The translations under genes and the position numbers were made by a program. Source: Desarmillaria ectypa (lineage: Eukaryota; Basidiomycota; Agaricomycetes; Agaricales; Physalacriaceae). Taken from it: 64,000 nucleotides of DNA. The stretch lies in assembly GCA_030407005.1 (NCBI GenBank), contig JAUDYN010000007.1, positions 434,001 to 498,000 of the forward strand, in the 5' to 3' direction. Shown here piece after piece: positions 24,357-36,536 of the stretch (within the stretch, counting starts at the first letter, position 1; the number at the start of each line of letters is the position of its first letter). Below the pieces are notes generated by a model. It saw only the letters and a list, made by a program, of their open reading frames with translations. It was not told where the DNA came from and searched no databases.

Positions 24357-25085
24357 ATGTCTTCGAAGCTAATCACTTTATACGTCATCCCCACCAAGCT
24401 TTCTGAAGCCCCGGGAACTCTAACGACGTGGCGAGCAACGTACTCCATCTCGTTATAGGTACTCCCTAAACATAAAAAACCTTCCATATCAAACCGTCTT
24501 TGTCAAGCTTCCCGACACCGAACCTCTCGCCAAACGGATCGGGTGCTGCTCCTACTGGTACCGAAGCGACAGGGTCACCTCACTGTGCACGGTCCCCATC
24601 TTCCAGGACCATGCAACGGGAGCCGTTGTATCAGAGTCGGTCGCTATCACGGAGTATCTAGACAAGACATATCCTTGCTCTGGGCCCACACTCATCCCCA
24701 CTGGCATGATGACGCTCCACCTCGCATTTCGCGACGGAGTGCGAGACCACTTTGCTGCCCTTTGCGGGTTCATGACCGAAAGCATTGCGCCCAACATGAA
24801 CGATAAGACGGTGGCTCTGTGGAAGACAAGACTGGCGGAATGGTAGGTCAATTTCGATGTGGTGTTCGCCAATGAGGGTAAGAAAAGATGTGGGAGAAGG
24901 GGATGGTGGGATTTTAGAAAATTGATAAGTGGTTTGGGGGGAATGAGGGGCCGTGTATTGCGGATGGCGTTTCCAGCGCTTTTTTGAGGCATTTCAGGGC
25001 TGGATTTGGGAAGAACAGCAAGGAGCAGAAGGATATCATTACTTGGAATAGTGGGAACTTCGCGCCATACGAAACGATTCTTTGA
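24357..25085 (+). pseudogene. Glutathione S-transferase (Ure2p-like), damaged
   Basis: Enzymes of this family conjugate glutathione to electrophiles in the cytosol. The ATG at 24357 gives SSKLITLYVIPTKLSEAPGT then WRATYSISL, the thioredoxin-fold start. After a short intron the frame resumes LPYQTVFVKLPDTEPLAKRI and contains VPIFQDHATGAVVSESVAIT followed by EYLDKTYP, the glutathione-site region (VP.I.D..TG.VV.ES..I..YLD). A TAG at 24844-24846 ends this frame. The helical C-terminal domain continues in another frame, MWEKGMVGF, then TAG at 24915-24917, then KIDKWFGGNEGPCIADG and FGKNSKEQKDIITWN, ending at TGA 25083-25085. The usual GDT..FADF segment looks shortened. Two stops and the frame change indicate a pseudogene, though one stop could lie in an unrecognised intron. 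Confidence 0.7.
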
Positions 25086-25418
25086 TAAAGGTTCAGATCG
25101 GTACTTAGTACTTTTCCTTGTAACAAGTTGAGCTCTCCGTTCGTCTGCTCTCATGTCGATAAATTGAAATATGAATATATGTTGACACGTTAGATCGATT
25201 TCAATGTCCCCACTGACTCATCCTTCGATCAGCCTTTCAACAAAAAATTTCAATGAAGAAAAAAAAGGTGCTGGTGAGGAATGAAAACGATTCTGCCAGA
25301 TACATGTCTCATAACCCAAAGATTGAGACGTGCTCTAGAAGAGACACTGAAGCTTTTTGATACGTTGTAATATCATATCAGCTCGCAAATGAAGTTTCCG
25401 TACTCTACAAAGGGGTCC

Positions 25419-27608
25419 TTATGATAAGAATCTCGCTACGGACCTCTTGAAGGCACACCAGAAAACCTTTAAAACAATCCCCAGCGCCAAAGTGTCGATT
25501 GGAGGCGCAAGCATCATGTTGACGTTCCACAATGCAGATCCTGCTTGCAAGTCCTAAGAAGAAATCAGACTTCTCCTATGGGAGCATGGAATAAGCTCAA
25601 GCTCACATCGAAAGAAAGGATGATAAGCTGTCTCGCATACCATCGCGAAAGCCAGCCACGAGATAATGTCTCCCCAGGCATAGGAACAGTGGTGTGGTAC
25701 CCATAATCTAGACTCGCAACCCGCAAAATTAGTTTGATTTCTGAATTAAGCATGGGACGATCTATACCCCAGTGTTTGTCCGCATCCCTGATGACAAGGC
25801 TCAGCACAATGGGCAAGGATATTCCGCGAGCGGAAACTCACCAGAGGTGTGAAATCTTGTTCTTCTGCATCTCGAAGAACTTAGTTGAAAAGTCTTTAGG
25901 GATGGTACTAATCGCGTAATATTTCTGTAGCAGCGTATTGAGGCAAATTGCACCCAAGAGCGCCTTTACGACTCCTTGCCTGAATATGGGGTAAAGTCGA
26001 AGCGAGATTCTATAAGGTCGACGGGAAAACGCACCCGAAAAGAGGATTGAGCTTCATGACACTGTCTCCGATAGCTATCCAATTTGCCGGTAGATTGACG
26101 GCCTTTTCATATCTTATACAACTCGCTCCAGCTTGAATATGACTCGTCAGTAAGTAGCGAAATTTAATCAATCAGTCCTCTTACAAAAGGGAAGGTGACT
26201 ATAAGTCATGGTGTCTTCGACTTCTTTCAGCATGTCGAGTAGCTCGAATACTGATCGGGGTATAGATTCCCAGGTGACCATTGTTTGCGCATACTTTTTG
26301 ATCTCCTCGAGAGTTCGGGGATGCTCTGTCTGGCCGAAAGTGCCACAGCAGATATATACTACAAGGAAGACATCAGTATGTTAGTCATATGCAGGGGGGA
26401 GGCGTACCATAGTTCCCTTCGACGCGCTGAATATGTATCCCACGACAGTCTGACTTAGGATCAGTGACGCAGATATAGATGATACCACATTTTGAGTATG
26501 ATGCAGGAAGGCCAGGGAGCCTATTACCGAGCTCAGGTGGGACACAAAACCCGAAAGTCGAATAGGTGACCTTCTGGTCGTATGCGATCCGGAGTTTTTC
26601 GAGAGGAAGTTTACCGCGAGGATACATGTCAGACTGGGCATAACCCTGGCGCTTCAACCATTTCAAGCCCGCAGACGCCGGACCGGTGCAATCTAGGTTC
26701 TTGCGGTTAGGTCCCGGGAAGCGACAGTTTAGTTTACGTACCGACGACCAGTGCCGCTCTGATTTCATGGGTGCCTACCGCGGTTCGAATAATCACACGA
26801 TCGAGCCACTTGGAGTTAGGAACGTTGCAGGAGACACCAGTTACGGTACCGACGATTTGATGGATATTTTTGTAACGACCCCCAAGAACCAGACGACGCA
26901 TAAGCGTCTCTAACCCAGGGCGACCGGCAGTTATTGTATCGGGAAGCGTCCCATTGTACTGGTTATACGGTTTCTTTAGCCATCGTCCCCACGTTGAAAT
27001 CCGGAAATCAGAAGGTCCAACGCTAGCAAACCGATTGTTGAATACCAGGCAAGAGAAGCCAAACCGTTTAGACATACGTTATATCAGATACTTCGCATTC
27101 CTTCGCAAGGTCAGGGAAAAGGTTACCTAAAGCCATGAAGGCAAATGGTTGAATGGGACCTGATCTTAGATAGTCAGTCTCGCGAAGCAGATCAAGAACT
27201 CTCGGACAACCTTGTAAAGACTTGTATTGCATGACACGAGAACGAGGCTTTGCCTGATTCCATGCATCCTGGCGCTGAGCATCTTGATTGTCCACCCATG
27301 CCTCCGGTTCGACGATAATGACCTCGTCAAAGTGATCGTGACACACCCTGGCTGCGAACAGACCGGCGACACTTTCAGACGATTCGTCAGTATCATGTAG
27401 GTAGTGAAGGTGAGAGCCAGGCTTACCTGCCGCCGCAGATGACCGCTGCGCCGTGGATCTTTTGGCTGTCATTCCTAGATGATCCCAGCTGTCTGAGATC
27501 AAGTACACAAGTCTGCTTTCGTAGCAGGCTATGCCTGAGAATCTGCCAGAGTAACGATCCAGCACAGTAAACAGCAGAGGCCGTGGCCAAAAGGGCTAGT
27601 AAAGTCAT
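25419..27608 (-). CDS. FAD-dependent monooxygenase-like protein, copy 6 (intact reference)
   Basis: Best-preserved member of the local family and probably functional. It is built like a group A flavin monooxygenase: one N-terminal membrane anchor (MTLLALLATASAVYCAGSLL), LLRKQTCVLDLRQLGSSRN, a Rossmann motif ICGG.SVAGLFAARVC interrupted by an intron, and HFDEVIIVEPEAWVDN closing the second strand. Then come FRISTWGRWLKKPYNQYNG; TLMRRLVLGGRYKNIHQIVG with TVTGVS; LRIAYDQKVTYSTFGFCVPP; EEIKKYAQTMVTW; EVEDTMTYSHLPFC; and the flavin-binding AIGDSVMKLNPLFG joined over an intron to QGVVKALLGAICLNTLLQK. The C-terminus reads PMPGETLSRGWLSRWYARQL and NVNMMLAPPIDTLALGIVLK, with a stop at 25419-25421. About eight short GT-AG introns. 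The substrate is unknown; squalene-epoxidase-like or secondary-metabolite oxygenases share this fold. It may start further upstream at 27707. Confidence 0.78.
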
Positions 27609-28296
27609 GATGACTACAAGGAGAGAGGGGAACTCATCGATATCCGCACTATATGGTAGGGCCCAATTCTGGATTCCCGTCTGATTCGTACAGGGCCACT
27701 CCAACATCTAGCGCTTATTTCTGAATAGAACTGAAGATTTCTTTGTGAAATAGGCGGTGCTATGGAGGGCGTCGCCCTTGACTGATTTCCGGAGGTGCAT
27801 TTTATCCACCCAACATGACTATCGGACATTCAACCAACAGGGAAAACACTGCAACAGGTTACTCTTGGAAGTATCATGTAATTAATTGATTGAAGCTAAT
27901 ATGTTTCTCCCGGGCTTTCCACGATCTGATGCAGTTAGCGTGTAAGCCAAAACAAGGGTCAGGTGTAACCAGCGCGATGAGAGATGGTCGAGGGCCCACC
28001 TGGGCACGTACTAAAGGCACTGAAATGTTACTATCTAACAAGACTAAATCAGCTGACATTTCTTTCGACGTGGCGCTTCACCATCCGTAAACTTGTCGAT
28101 GATCGATCGGCAATCTATCCTATAATTGTTTCACAGCAGCGATACTTCCAGTATTCATGAATGCCCCAGCCATCTGATGACATTCCAAAAGAGCAGCTGA
28201 CGAATGAGAAAAATCAATAACAACAAATAGATAGGTGGAATAAGAGAAAGATACTAGTGCGGATAGTCTACACCAGGCATATGACTACCAGCTTAT
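27609..28296. other. Intergenic region
   Basis: About 690 bp between FAD copy 6 and the next minus-strand gene. No feature recognised. Confidence 0.4.
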
Positions 28297-31200
28297 CTAC
28301 TGCGCTTCAAGCATAGCTAGTCCTGTAGTGCCCTTATTCAGTTTCCCACTGTCGCAAAAGAGATAGGAAAGATACGCACCATCATGGACGATAACCTTAT
28401 AATCAGATAGAACCCGCAGGAGGACATCAGAGTCATCACCCTACCCCGAGTGAGCTTTTACTCCGAAGAGTTTGAACAAGGACACTCACCTGGCTCAGGG
28501 CCGACGACCATTCGCCGAAATGCGTGATCGCCACATTAACATGCGGATACTGTAGGCGAGATGTGAGCACGAGCTGTGTACTGCAAGCAGGGTTAACGCG
28601 AACGTTCTCCAGGATGAACTCGTTGACCTTTGCGCACGAGTTGAGAAGTTCGGTCTGCAACCATTCCCAATGAGTACCCAAAGCACAGGTACCTGCAGTT
28701 AGGAAACCACCTGCGGCCGGAAGGATCCAGCTTTTTTCCATGAGATCCGCAAGGTCCAAGGGACTTTGAGCGACGGAGGTGCAACCCTATCCTTGAATTA
28801 GGCTAGATCGTTGATACAACGACGACCTACTCACACTATTGGTATCATCACTTCCAAGAAGCTCCATTAGGCCGCCTTCCATAGTTGCTGCCTCCGAGGG
28901 CAAGGTGATACCTTCTATTTACTTATCAATGTCCTGATCGAACCATGAGCCACAACAAAGATTGAGCACAACATGGAGGTCCCACATAACGGTGAAACAA
29001 TGGAATACTTTGGCCATTGTGTGCTTGTGACGTTACGCAGACTAGAATCAGAGATGGTCCTTGTATAAAAAGCACCAAGCTTATAAATCTGCTGCGCTAT
29101 CCGTCGGAAGTTTTGTCATGTCACTGCTGTTTTGTTGATATTGTGTTTCTGCGGAAAATGTGGCATCATGTAGAGCTGACAGTCACGGAAGTTCAACAGT
29201 CATTTTCCTCTCCTCGCAGGGTATCACCTCTGTACGTCTTCAATAAACAAAGCAATTGCACTGAGTACGAGCATCTGCATTTTTTTGTGATTTCTTGTTA
29301 ACGAATCGTCATTTTCATGAACGCAAAAGGACTTACCTCGATGTCAGCATCCAGCCGTTGTTCTGAATCAATGATACATTGCTCCTAGTTGGCGGAATGG
29401 AATGAGCCGATGGTGGATAGGAGAGTAGGTAAGGATGTCATATTTGGCTGAATTCCTGACTATCCGATTTACTGCTCCTGCTCCGTCTCAGCTACAACAT
29501 GAAACCAATGAGACAATGTACGCATACTGGTTCGACAGATAAAGGAGTTTTAGCATTGAGCAGAGGACCTACCTGTGACTCAAAGGACTCGCAGGACTCC
29601 CGACCTTGGACCTACGGTCTACATCTCAGCGCAAAACAGAGTAGGAAGAAGCACTTACGATTGAGTCTATGTCCATATTTGAGTGCACATGTGGCCTGGC
29701 CCCCGCCGTCCCGGAGTGTTCTGTATAACTGCGTTTACGATATTCAAATGTGAAAGTTCCCACAAATGTTGGGTCCAAAAATGACCCTTGCTGCTGCTGA
29801 TGGTGATGATGACGGAGGTGGTGGTGGTTATCGGCGATCGCGGTTACGTCGTAGTTTTTGATAGCGAGAGGCAAGGTCGGGGCCCACATAGATATGTTAG
29901 GGGCATCGATAAATGCATTGTTTCCCCCGTATGAGCCGAGTCCGCTCTGAAGAACAGATGATGTTGCACTTGCATTATCCTATAACGTGATTGAGTACAT
30001 CGAAGTGGAGCAGGATCATGAACTATCTTACCTTGAGCACATGCTCAAACTTGTCCTCAAAGTCTTCATCTTCGAAACGTTTGGGACTTAAGCTGGGATC
30101 GTCATCAAACCGTAAGAAACTTGCTGCCTCGGCATATGGGCCTGCTGACGGAAGAGTGGGTTATCAGGGGAATAGTATGCTGGACCTTGGACAGTCGGTG
30201 GCTCCTGAGAGGGCGTATTATTACTGGCCCTCATCCTGTCAAGGCGGCGCTTTTCTTCATTATAATATGCATCCCATCCAGGAAAGTCAAGTTAGGACTG
30301 CTAAAATAGTGATTCAGAGGAAGGGGGAGGGGAAGTGCCATAAGCGGAGGCGGTGACACTGTCCCGGGTCCACTGGGCGGATCCTCTTTGCAGCGCTTGC
30401 GAGGAATTGGGAGGGAGATTTCTGGGTATAGAGACAAAGGACCGAGTTTTGTCTAAGTAAGTAGAATAAGATAAAATCTTTTGTTAGAAATGGGTGGAGA
30501 CTCACCTTTTTTATACTCATTAAACCGGAGTACGGCATGCTACTGTCGAAATGGGGTATTCGATCTTTCGACGTCCCAGAGATTTGCGATACCTCTGTGG
30601 GTCCAAACACCCACTGAGCAAATCCGCGCAGAAAATCGCATTGATTGGGCTGAAGTGAGTCAACGAAATACACGAATTCACCATCAGGATACACCCTGAC
30701 GTCGACTGATGACGTACTCTTCCACGAATATCCCAGTTTGATGTTTCCTTCTGCTAGTCCGCCAACAGGGAACTTGAGCGAGAACGAACGTGTGTTGGAA
30801 GGGTTAAAGAACGATGCTGCCCCAAGAGCATGCTTTATCACAGCCCGTCACGAGATATAGCGATCCGTTGAGGGCTTCTCTACCCCAAATAGTGTTTGCA
30901 AATTGGTACCACGCATGAGCATTTTAAGCAACATAACTGCAGAATTGAGATATATTTAGCGCATCGTAGCGTGCTCCACCGTCGGGAAGTACAAGGGTGG
31001 CACCTTTTTCTTCTGAACAGAGGAACTCGAGTCCTCCACCGCCACCTAGGAGGAATCTAGGAAATGGTTGAACTACTGAGGTCAGATACAAAGTGAAGAG
31101 ACGTGCAGGGATTCAGCTGCACCATCTATACTTGTCTCTATCCTGGACACGCTGGTGCTACAGATATCACGGCCCCGCTTGTGCATCGTCTCGATCTACC

Positions 31201-31468
31201 GTATATCACCACAAATGATGGGCTCAAATTCCTTGGGAACGTGACCTTTATTGATCGGATCATCCGCCGGTTTGCAGACGTTAAACAGATAGTCGAAGCC
31301 CCTGTCGTTCCGCAGAATACCAACATCACCAACCCCGACACCTTTGCATCGATACGCCTCCGGTAGATATCCATCGGGCTCTGGGGTACACAAAGAATAT
31401 CTGTGTTCTTTTTGTAGTATAAGTCGTATATATATTTCGCGAGATGACTTTGAATGCGACGACTTCAT
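28297..31468 (-). pseudogene. Agaricomycetes-expanded hypothetical protein, broken
   Basis: Member of a large family of unknown function that I know only from mushroom-forming fungi. From the ATG at 31468 it reads SLCTPEPDGYLPEAYRCKGV, GVGDVGILRNDRGFDYLFNV and CKPADDPINKGHVPKEFEPI, the conserved N-terminal half. After an intron comes GATLVLPDGGARYDALNI, then HAWYQFANTIWGREALNGSL, LVTGCDKACSWG and FSLKFPVGGLAEG. Later exons hold PDGEFVYFVDSLQPNQCDFL, a His/Gln-rich linker near 29800, PHVNVAITHFGEWSSALSQ, and SDVLLRVLSDYKVIVHDG, closing at TAG 28297-28299. Lesions are an in-frame TAA at 30924-30926 (before NAHAWYQF) and a frameshift just after CDKACSWG near 30820. The exon order is complete, so the gene probably died recently. 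Part of it is duplicated at 54307-54755. Confidence 0.65.
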
Positions 31469-33179
31469 TGAAGAAGTTCCGGCTTCACTTTTTCATTGGG
31501 GGCTGTGGGGTGCGGTTAAGTGATTAATGATCATCAGCTGAAAATATGCTGTGATGATATATGATACTGAGAGCAAGGCACTGCCTTTACTAGTATTATA
31601 CGAAGAAGGGATCCCGAGGAGGCAATGCGAGTAAAAAGATTCGAGGTGGTGGTAAGGCTACGGAGAATGCCGTGCACTCTTCCCCACGTTACATAACTTA
31701 CCACTCAGATGTCAACTATAGAAGACAGGTTTTTTATCAAGCTTCACTGCATTACCAGGCTTTCGCACCCCCCCAATACCCTTTAAATTAACGCCACTAT
31801 ATATCATCGCTAAAGTCCGCTTTTTTGTCTGTTGTGAAAAACGGGGGATGAATAGATCAGTTCGTTCCCAGTTAGTACATGCGCGGTGTCAGGCCAATAG
31901 TATTGCGCTTGGCTGAGCTCTGCAAACGCATGCAGATGTACACTACTGTACCTACTTACATACTAAATACTAATTTACTAGAATGTTCTACAACTTTCCT
32001 AATATTTCTCTCTTAATCAGCAAGCTCGGCATGATGCCGGATTGCCATCATCTCGGCTCAACTCTCAAATCCCAACATTGTCAATTCCAAAAGCGTAACG
32101 ACAGCTCTGGACTTTACGAAGTCCAATGTCATCAATAACTAAGTCAACCAACCTTCGACTCTACAGACGGACGATGTCAAATTTTTCTCAACTGCACTAT
32201 CAACGACGTGCCCTTGCAAAGAGACCATAATTCATGGAGACGAGCCATATTGTCGAGCTCAATGGTTCTGCTGTGTGAGAGTGCTATCAATATCTCGTCT
32301 TGACGTCTATATTCCTTTCATTCCCCCTTCTGACTATCATCTTTCATATAGGAGCGAAAGGTTTTCCCTTGGTGTCAGGGAAAAAGCCACCTGCTCGAAT
32401 TATACTGGGGAGGCCTGCTCTAGATCAAACCCGGAGGACGCGACATTGAAGTTCGCCAATGGCATTGGCATAGTCAACCAGGCTGAGAAACGCTCGCTGA
32501 AGAGGTCTTGCACAATGACAGTTTTATTTGATCGATTGTATTATGATGAATCTGAAGAGACAGAGACTTTTTGAAACCGCCGTCAATGATAAATAGCGTT
32601 AAGAAATTGATGGTGGAAGAGATCAAGTCTATAGACGAGTCAGAAGTGAGTGACCTACTTTAATGACGCCCGTATCCCCTTCACCAAGTTCAAAATATAA
32701 GGACCAACACATTCTGAGCATAATGTGCGTATCAGAACTTGGGCATGGCCCATATTCCGTGCTACGTCTGTCATCCACGGGCGCGCCCCTAACAACCATG
32801 GTCCGGAAGTTGTATTACATCGAATAAGTTTCCAGCACCGCACTGCGCACTGCCAGACCTTGAGAGGCGAAAGTCAAGCATCATGTTGAGTGCCCAGTTT
32901 TTGATTGTAGCATAGATTATACAACGCAAGAGTTTCTCGAAGCAAGATAATCCGATGTTTTCTCTCACATTCAATTCCATATCGTGACATCATACTTGGG
33001 CTATATGCTCCTGAAACACTGGGATTCACATTAAAAATATCCCTTCCTCCACTATACGCGCCACTACTAGGATGATCATTGCCGTGGCGTGGTTGAAGAT
33101 CACCTACAAGGTGACATCCTTCAGCTCCTGTTTCGAATGCTTAATGAGATCTGAACAATGCTTTTTGACAGCGTACAGA
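31469..33179. other. Gene-free stretch
   Basis: 1.7 kb upstream of the preceding minus-strand gene. A 99-codon plus frame (32275-32574) has no recognisable motif. Nothing else supported. Confidence 0.4.
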
Positions 33180-34103
33180 AAACTTAGACTTCTGTCAGTG
33201 AACCCGCCGTCAGCTGCTTTGGATGTCAGCATGCGATTTGGCATGAGCCGGACGGTAGAGAGCCTTTTGGCATCGGGCGTGAATCCAGATTGTTTTGACA
33301 GCCGGCGTTTTGCACCATTGCTGATGGTCTCTCGCTCTGGCGCTGCAGATATTGTTACGTGTCATGCGTCATAGAGTCAACTCGGGTATCGTGGATCATG
33401 GAGGGCGAACACCCTTGATATGCGCTGTCGACGCAGGGTCTGAGGAGGTTATTCAGCTACTGTTTCAATCACCCAGTATCAGTGGAGATATAAACACAAT
33501 CAGCTTTTCGTCAGAAATTACGCTCTCCTTGGCCGTGCACAGAGGAGTTTTACCAGGAGATTTAGTCATGGTAAAACTGCTTCTGGATGCAGACGGTATG
33601 GTTGCATATCCCATCTGCAGAACTTGCTCTGTTCTGGCCCGTGTCGCCAGCGTGGACATTGCCCGGTTCCTGCTAACACGCCCTGACATTCAGCCCGACC
33701 GGAAAGACGAGAATTATCCGCTTTCTCGTGCTGCTCAGGGAGGATATACGGATGTCGTCACGTTATTGATACAACGTAACGATGCCGATGTAAATACAAA
33801 GGACGGCCTTGGAATGACGCCGCTATAGCTGGAGAAGCGGATGTTGTCAAGATATTACTAGGGAATACCGGGGTGAGTCTTACTGCTCGTGATGAGTTTG
33901 GTCGGGCTATATTGGTTCAGCTCATCGTGTCTTTATCGTTGGGAGGAGTTCGTGAAATTCGGCACGCAACGTTGTTGAAGAAAAATGGCACGAATCTCAA
34001 TGTTCAGTGCATCGATAGTCTGACGCCCCTATTATTAGGGATTAGAGGGGTGAATCCCAGCGCTCGTCGTGTTGAGTCGGCGGCCTGTATTGGTCTGGCC
34101 TGA
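33180..34103 (+). pseudogene. Ankyrin-repeat protein relic
   Basis: Ankyrin repeats are protein-binding scaffolds. Typical units can be read in order: MSRTVESLLASGVNPDCFDS; VDHGGRTPLICAVDAGSEEV followed by IQLLF; DLVMVKLLLDADGM; VASVDIARFLLTRPDIQPDR; AAQGGYTDVVTLLIQRNDAD; TKDGLGMTPL; and DVVKILLGNTGVSLTARDEF. The frame changes near 33357, where the alternative frames read CHAS-stop and RHRVNSG. It changes again at 33828, where TPL meets a TAG and the repeat resumes as AGEADVVKILLG. No N-terminal partner domain (for example NACHT) is visible upstream. It looks like the ankyrin tail of a larger, lost gene. Confidence 0.7.
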
Positions 34104-36536
34104 TGTGTCGTCATCTTCGGAAGGAACTCGGGAAGATATTTTAGCAGCGTTGTGGAAGAGAACCTACATTTATTGAAATTCTCGATGCGTCGTATTGCTG
34201 CCAACCTAACCTCTGCTTCTGCCCGCCGATTTCTATTTATTTAAACAGAATAAAGCGCATAACCAAGTTTATTCCATATTCTACAACAAGTGTTCCTCGA
34301 ATTTTCGCATTTCACACACTTCACAGCTTCCTCTAGGTCCTGAGGATTTGGCACATAATGGCAATCCGTTACGTACCTTCAATCTAGGTGCAGGAAGTAG
34401 GAGATAGTAGGTCAAGATAGTAGGCTTTCTGCTACCATTCGATAGCGCGGTGAGCGGTCGTTCTATCCAGTTCTTTCGACGACTTGACTCATTTTAAGAC
34501 TGACGGTCGCTGTTTTTTACCCCTACGCTGGCTCTCCGAGTGGCCCTAGCTGAGTTATCGGTCTGCATAAGTCACGGTTATCGTCTTCCCTTCGAATAGT
34601 ACGCGGTTTGCCATTCTACCATTGCATATTTTACCCTTGGTATGGAGAGATAACCTTGAGCCTTTGTAGAAACAGCGGCTTGAAGGAATATATCTAAATT
34701 GCTGCGAGAAGCTTTCCTCTGTTGGTTTCTAACGTGACGGTGAGCCCTTTCAAGGTTATCACGTCAATATTCCATACCAACTCACCTGTCCGTCGTAGAA
34801 TCTAGACGCAAGGATTCATATCAAGAGGATTAATCTTATAATGTATACGATCCAGACGATCAAGCTCATCGAATGCATGCAAAAAATAACAATCGTTCGA
34901 TTCGCGTAATGAGACATCTAACAACTTGACCAGCCTTGTTGGTGTTGGTACCGACACAAGGTCCCAATAAGGAACGGACGGCCCCAACGTGCTGACGCCG
35001 GCTCACACCGTTGTAATCACACTGTTGATTCCGTCTCGTGCGGTCATGCTATCCCCAGCCCCAAGCTCTGCGCGTCATAGGACTCTGGCGCGAGGGTTTC
35101 CAAATCCTGATCTGCTTAAGCAACTGTTATCCCCAACCTCAGAAGTGTTTCTGTGCTGTGAACATGATTCACAGACGGATCGTGGCAAGAGAGTTACAAT
35201 AGTGGGATTGGAATGAGATCAACCCGATCGGAAACGTCTCACGGCAGCTCAGGCGGTACTTCAAATGCTGTCCCTGCCCATTACTGGCTTGCGAGCATGC
35301 GGCGATACTAGCTCGGAACAACTGACGATAGTGTGGCATGCATCGTTTGAGTAAGCTGGCTTTCTGTCGGCGTATTTCGTGTTAGCCTCTGACATCGCTT
35401 CATAAATACCGTCCTAGTTCGGCGTCAAAGCTAATGTCAGCATCGTTGCAGGTCAGCAAGCGACAGGAATAAGCGAGAACTTGTGCCGATACAAACACCA
35501 CCGCCATTCGTAAGCAGCTGTGATGAGAAAACTGTGGCATTGTAGCTGGATTGTTAGCGTCTGAGCATTGAATATATGGTGAGCATGCCTGCTCGCTTCT
35601 TATTCCCACATAAAGCTCCGAATAGTAATTGGGTACACATACGGCAACATATAGAGCGCGCATCAACCATTTCCCTGATTTTCTCTATTGAGTGGTTCCC
35701 TCGTTTGGAAGATGAAGATCGCTCACCAAAAGGGCAATTATCCTTGACAATCGGCAACTTATCGGGCAAGGAAAACCGGCCCGCATGTCATCTCGGAAGT
35801 GAAAACTGTCGCCTATGAATAGCAAAAAAAAATTTCTTCAAGGACCGATCTTTCGCATCAGCCTCGCATTGCTATAGGGATGGTCCGAATGATTCTGCAA
35901 GACGAGGTGCTATTCCGACGTGTAGAGGTCATGTAGCATTCATTATCTGAGGTACAGATGCGTCGAAGCGATGCTGTGATCTGGGGACAATTAGGGTTAG
36001 TCTTATTACTCTGGGATTTGTTCGAAATCTCATCTACAAAGATAGGCACGGCCGAATTGCTAGGAAGCTTTGAATCATGGACTTAGTGCCTAGTTGATGC
36101 TTACAATGCCACCAAGTATACGCGAAACGCACCGGCAAAGGTTTTTCCTTCGATAAGCCACATACAACGAATTAGAGACTGCGGGTAAAGCAGTGGACAG
36201 GGACGCGATACATGGAAACTCCGGTCGTTAGCAGAGCTCGAATTGTGAGTGAGTCTAGACACTCAAGACCAGTCTTTTGCTCATTTAATTGTGAATATTA
36301 GTATGAGAAAGAATTTCCATGGTCGCACAAATCAGGAACTCCTCTCAAAAGGGTGGCGGCCGGAAATTCTCCATAGCGTTGTCTCGGAGCAAATCAATGG
36401 CTCGACGACCTTGCCGTCCCCTTGCTGCCAATTCTTACCAATAAACATCCGTGGTTCATCCAGCGCTGTGATATTTAATGCATGCCCTAATGGCAGAATG
36501 TCCAGCATCCTTTGCTTCCCTTCACATCTCGGCCAA
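34104..36536. other. Gene-free stretch upstream of the polygalacturonase
   Basis: About 2.4 kb with short frames only. A 61-codon minus frame (34802-34987) has a coherent look, but I cannot assign it. The right end must contain the promoter of the gene at 36537. Confidence 0.4.

Noticed and set aside
24552..25154. 200-codon minus-strand frame
   Set aside because: Antisense to GST sequence with clear thioredoxin-fold and C-terminal motifs on the plus strand. The minus reading has no known family.
28297..31468. Carbohydrate lyase or esterase for the 28-31 kb gene
   Set aside because: First suspected from the PDGEFVYF segment, but the N-terminal and GCDKACSWG blocks fit the Agaricomycetes hypothetical family and no catalytic signature was found.
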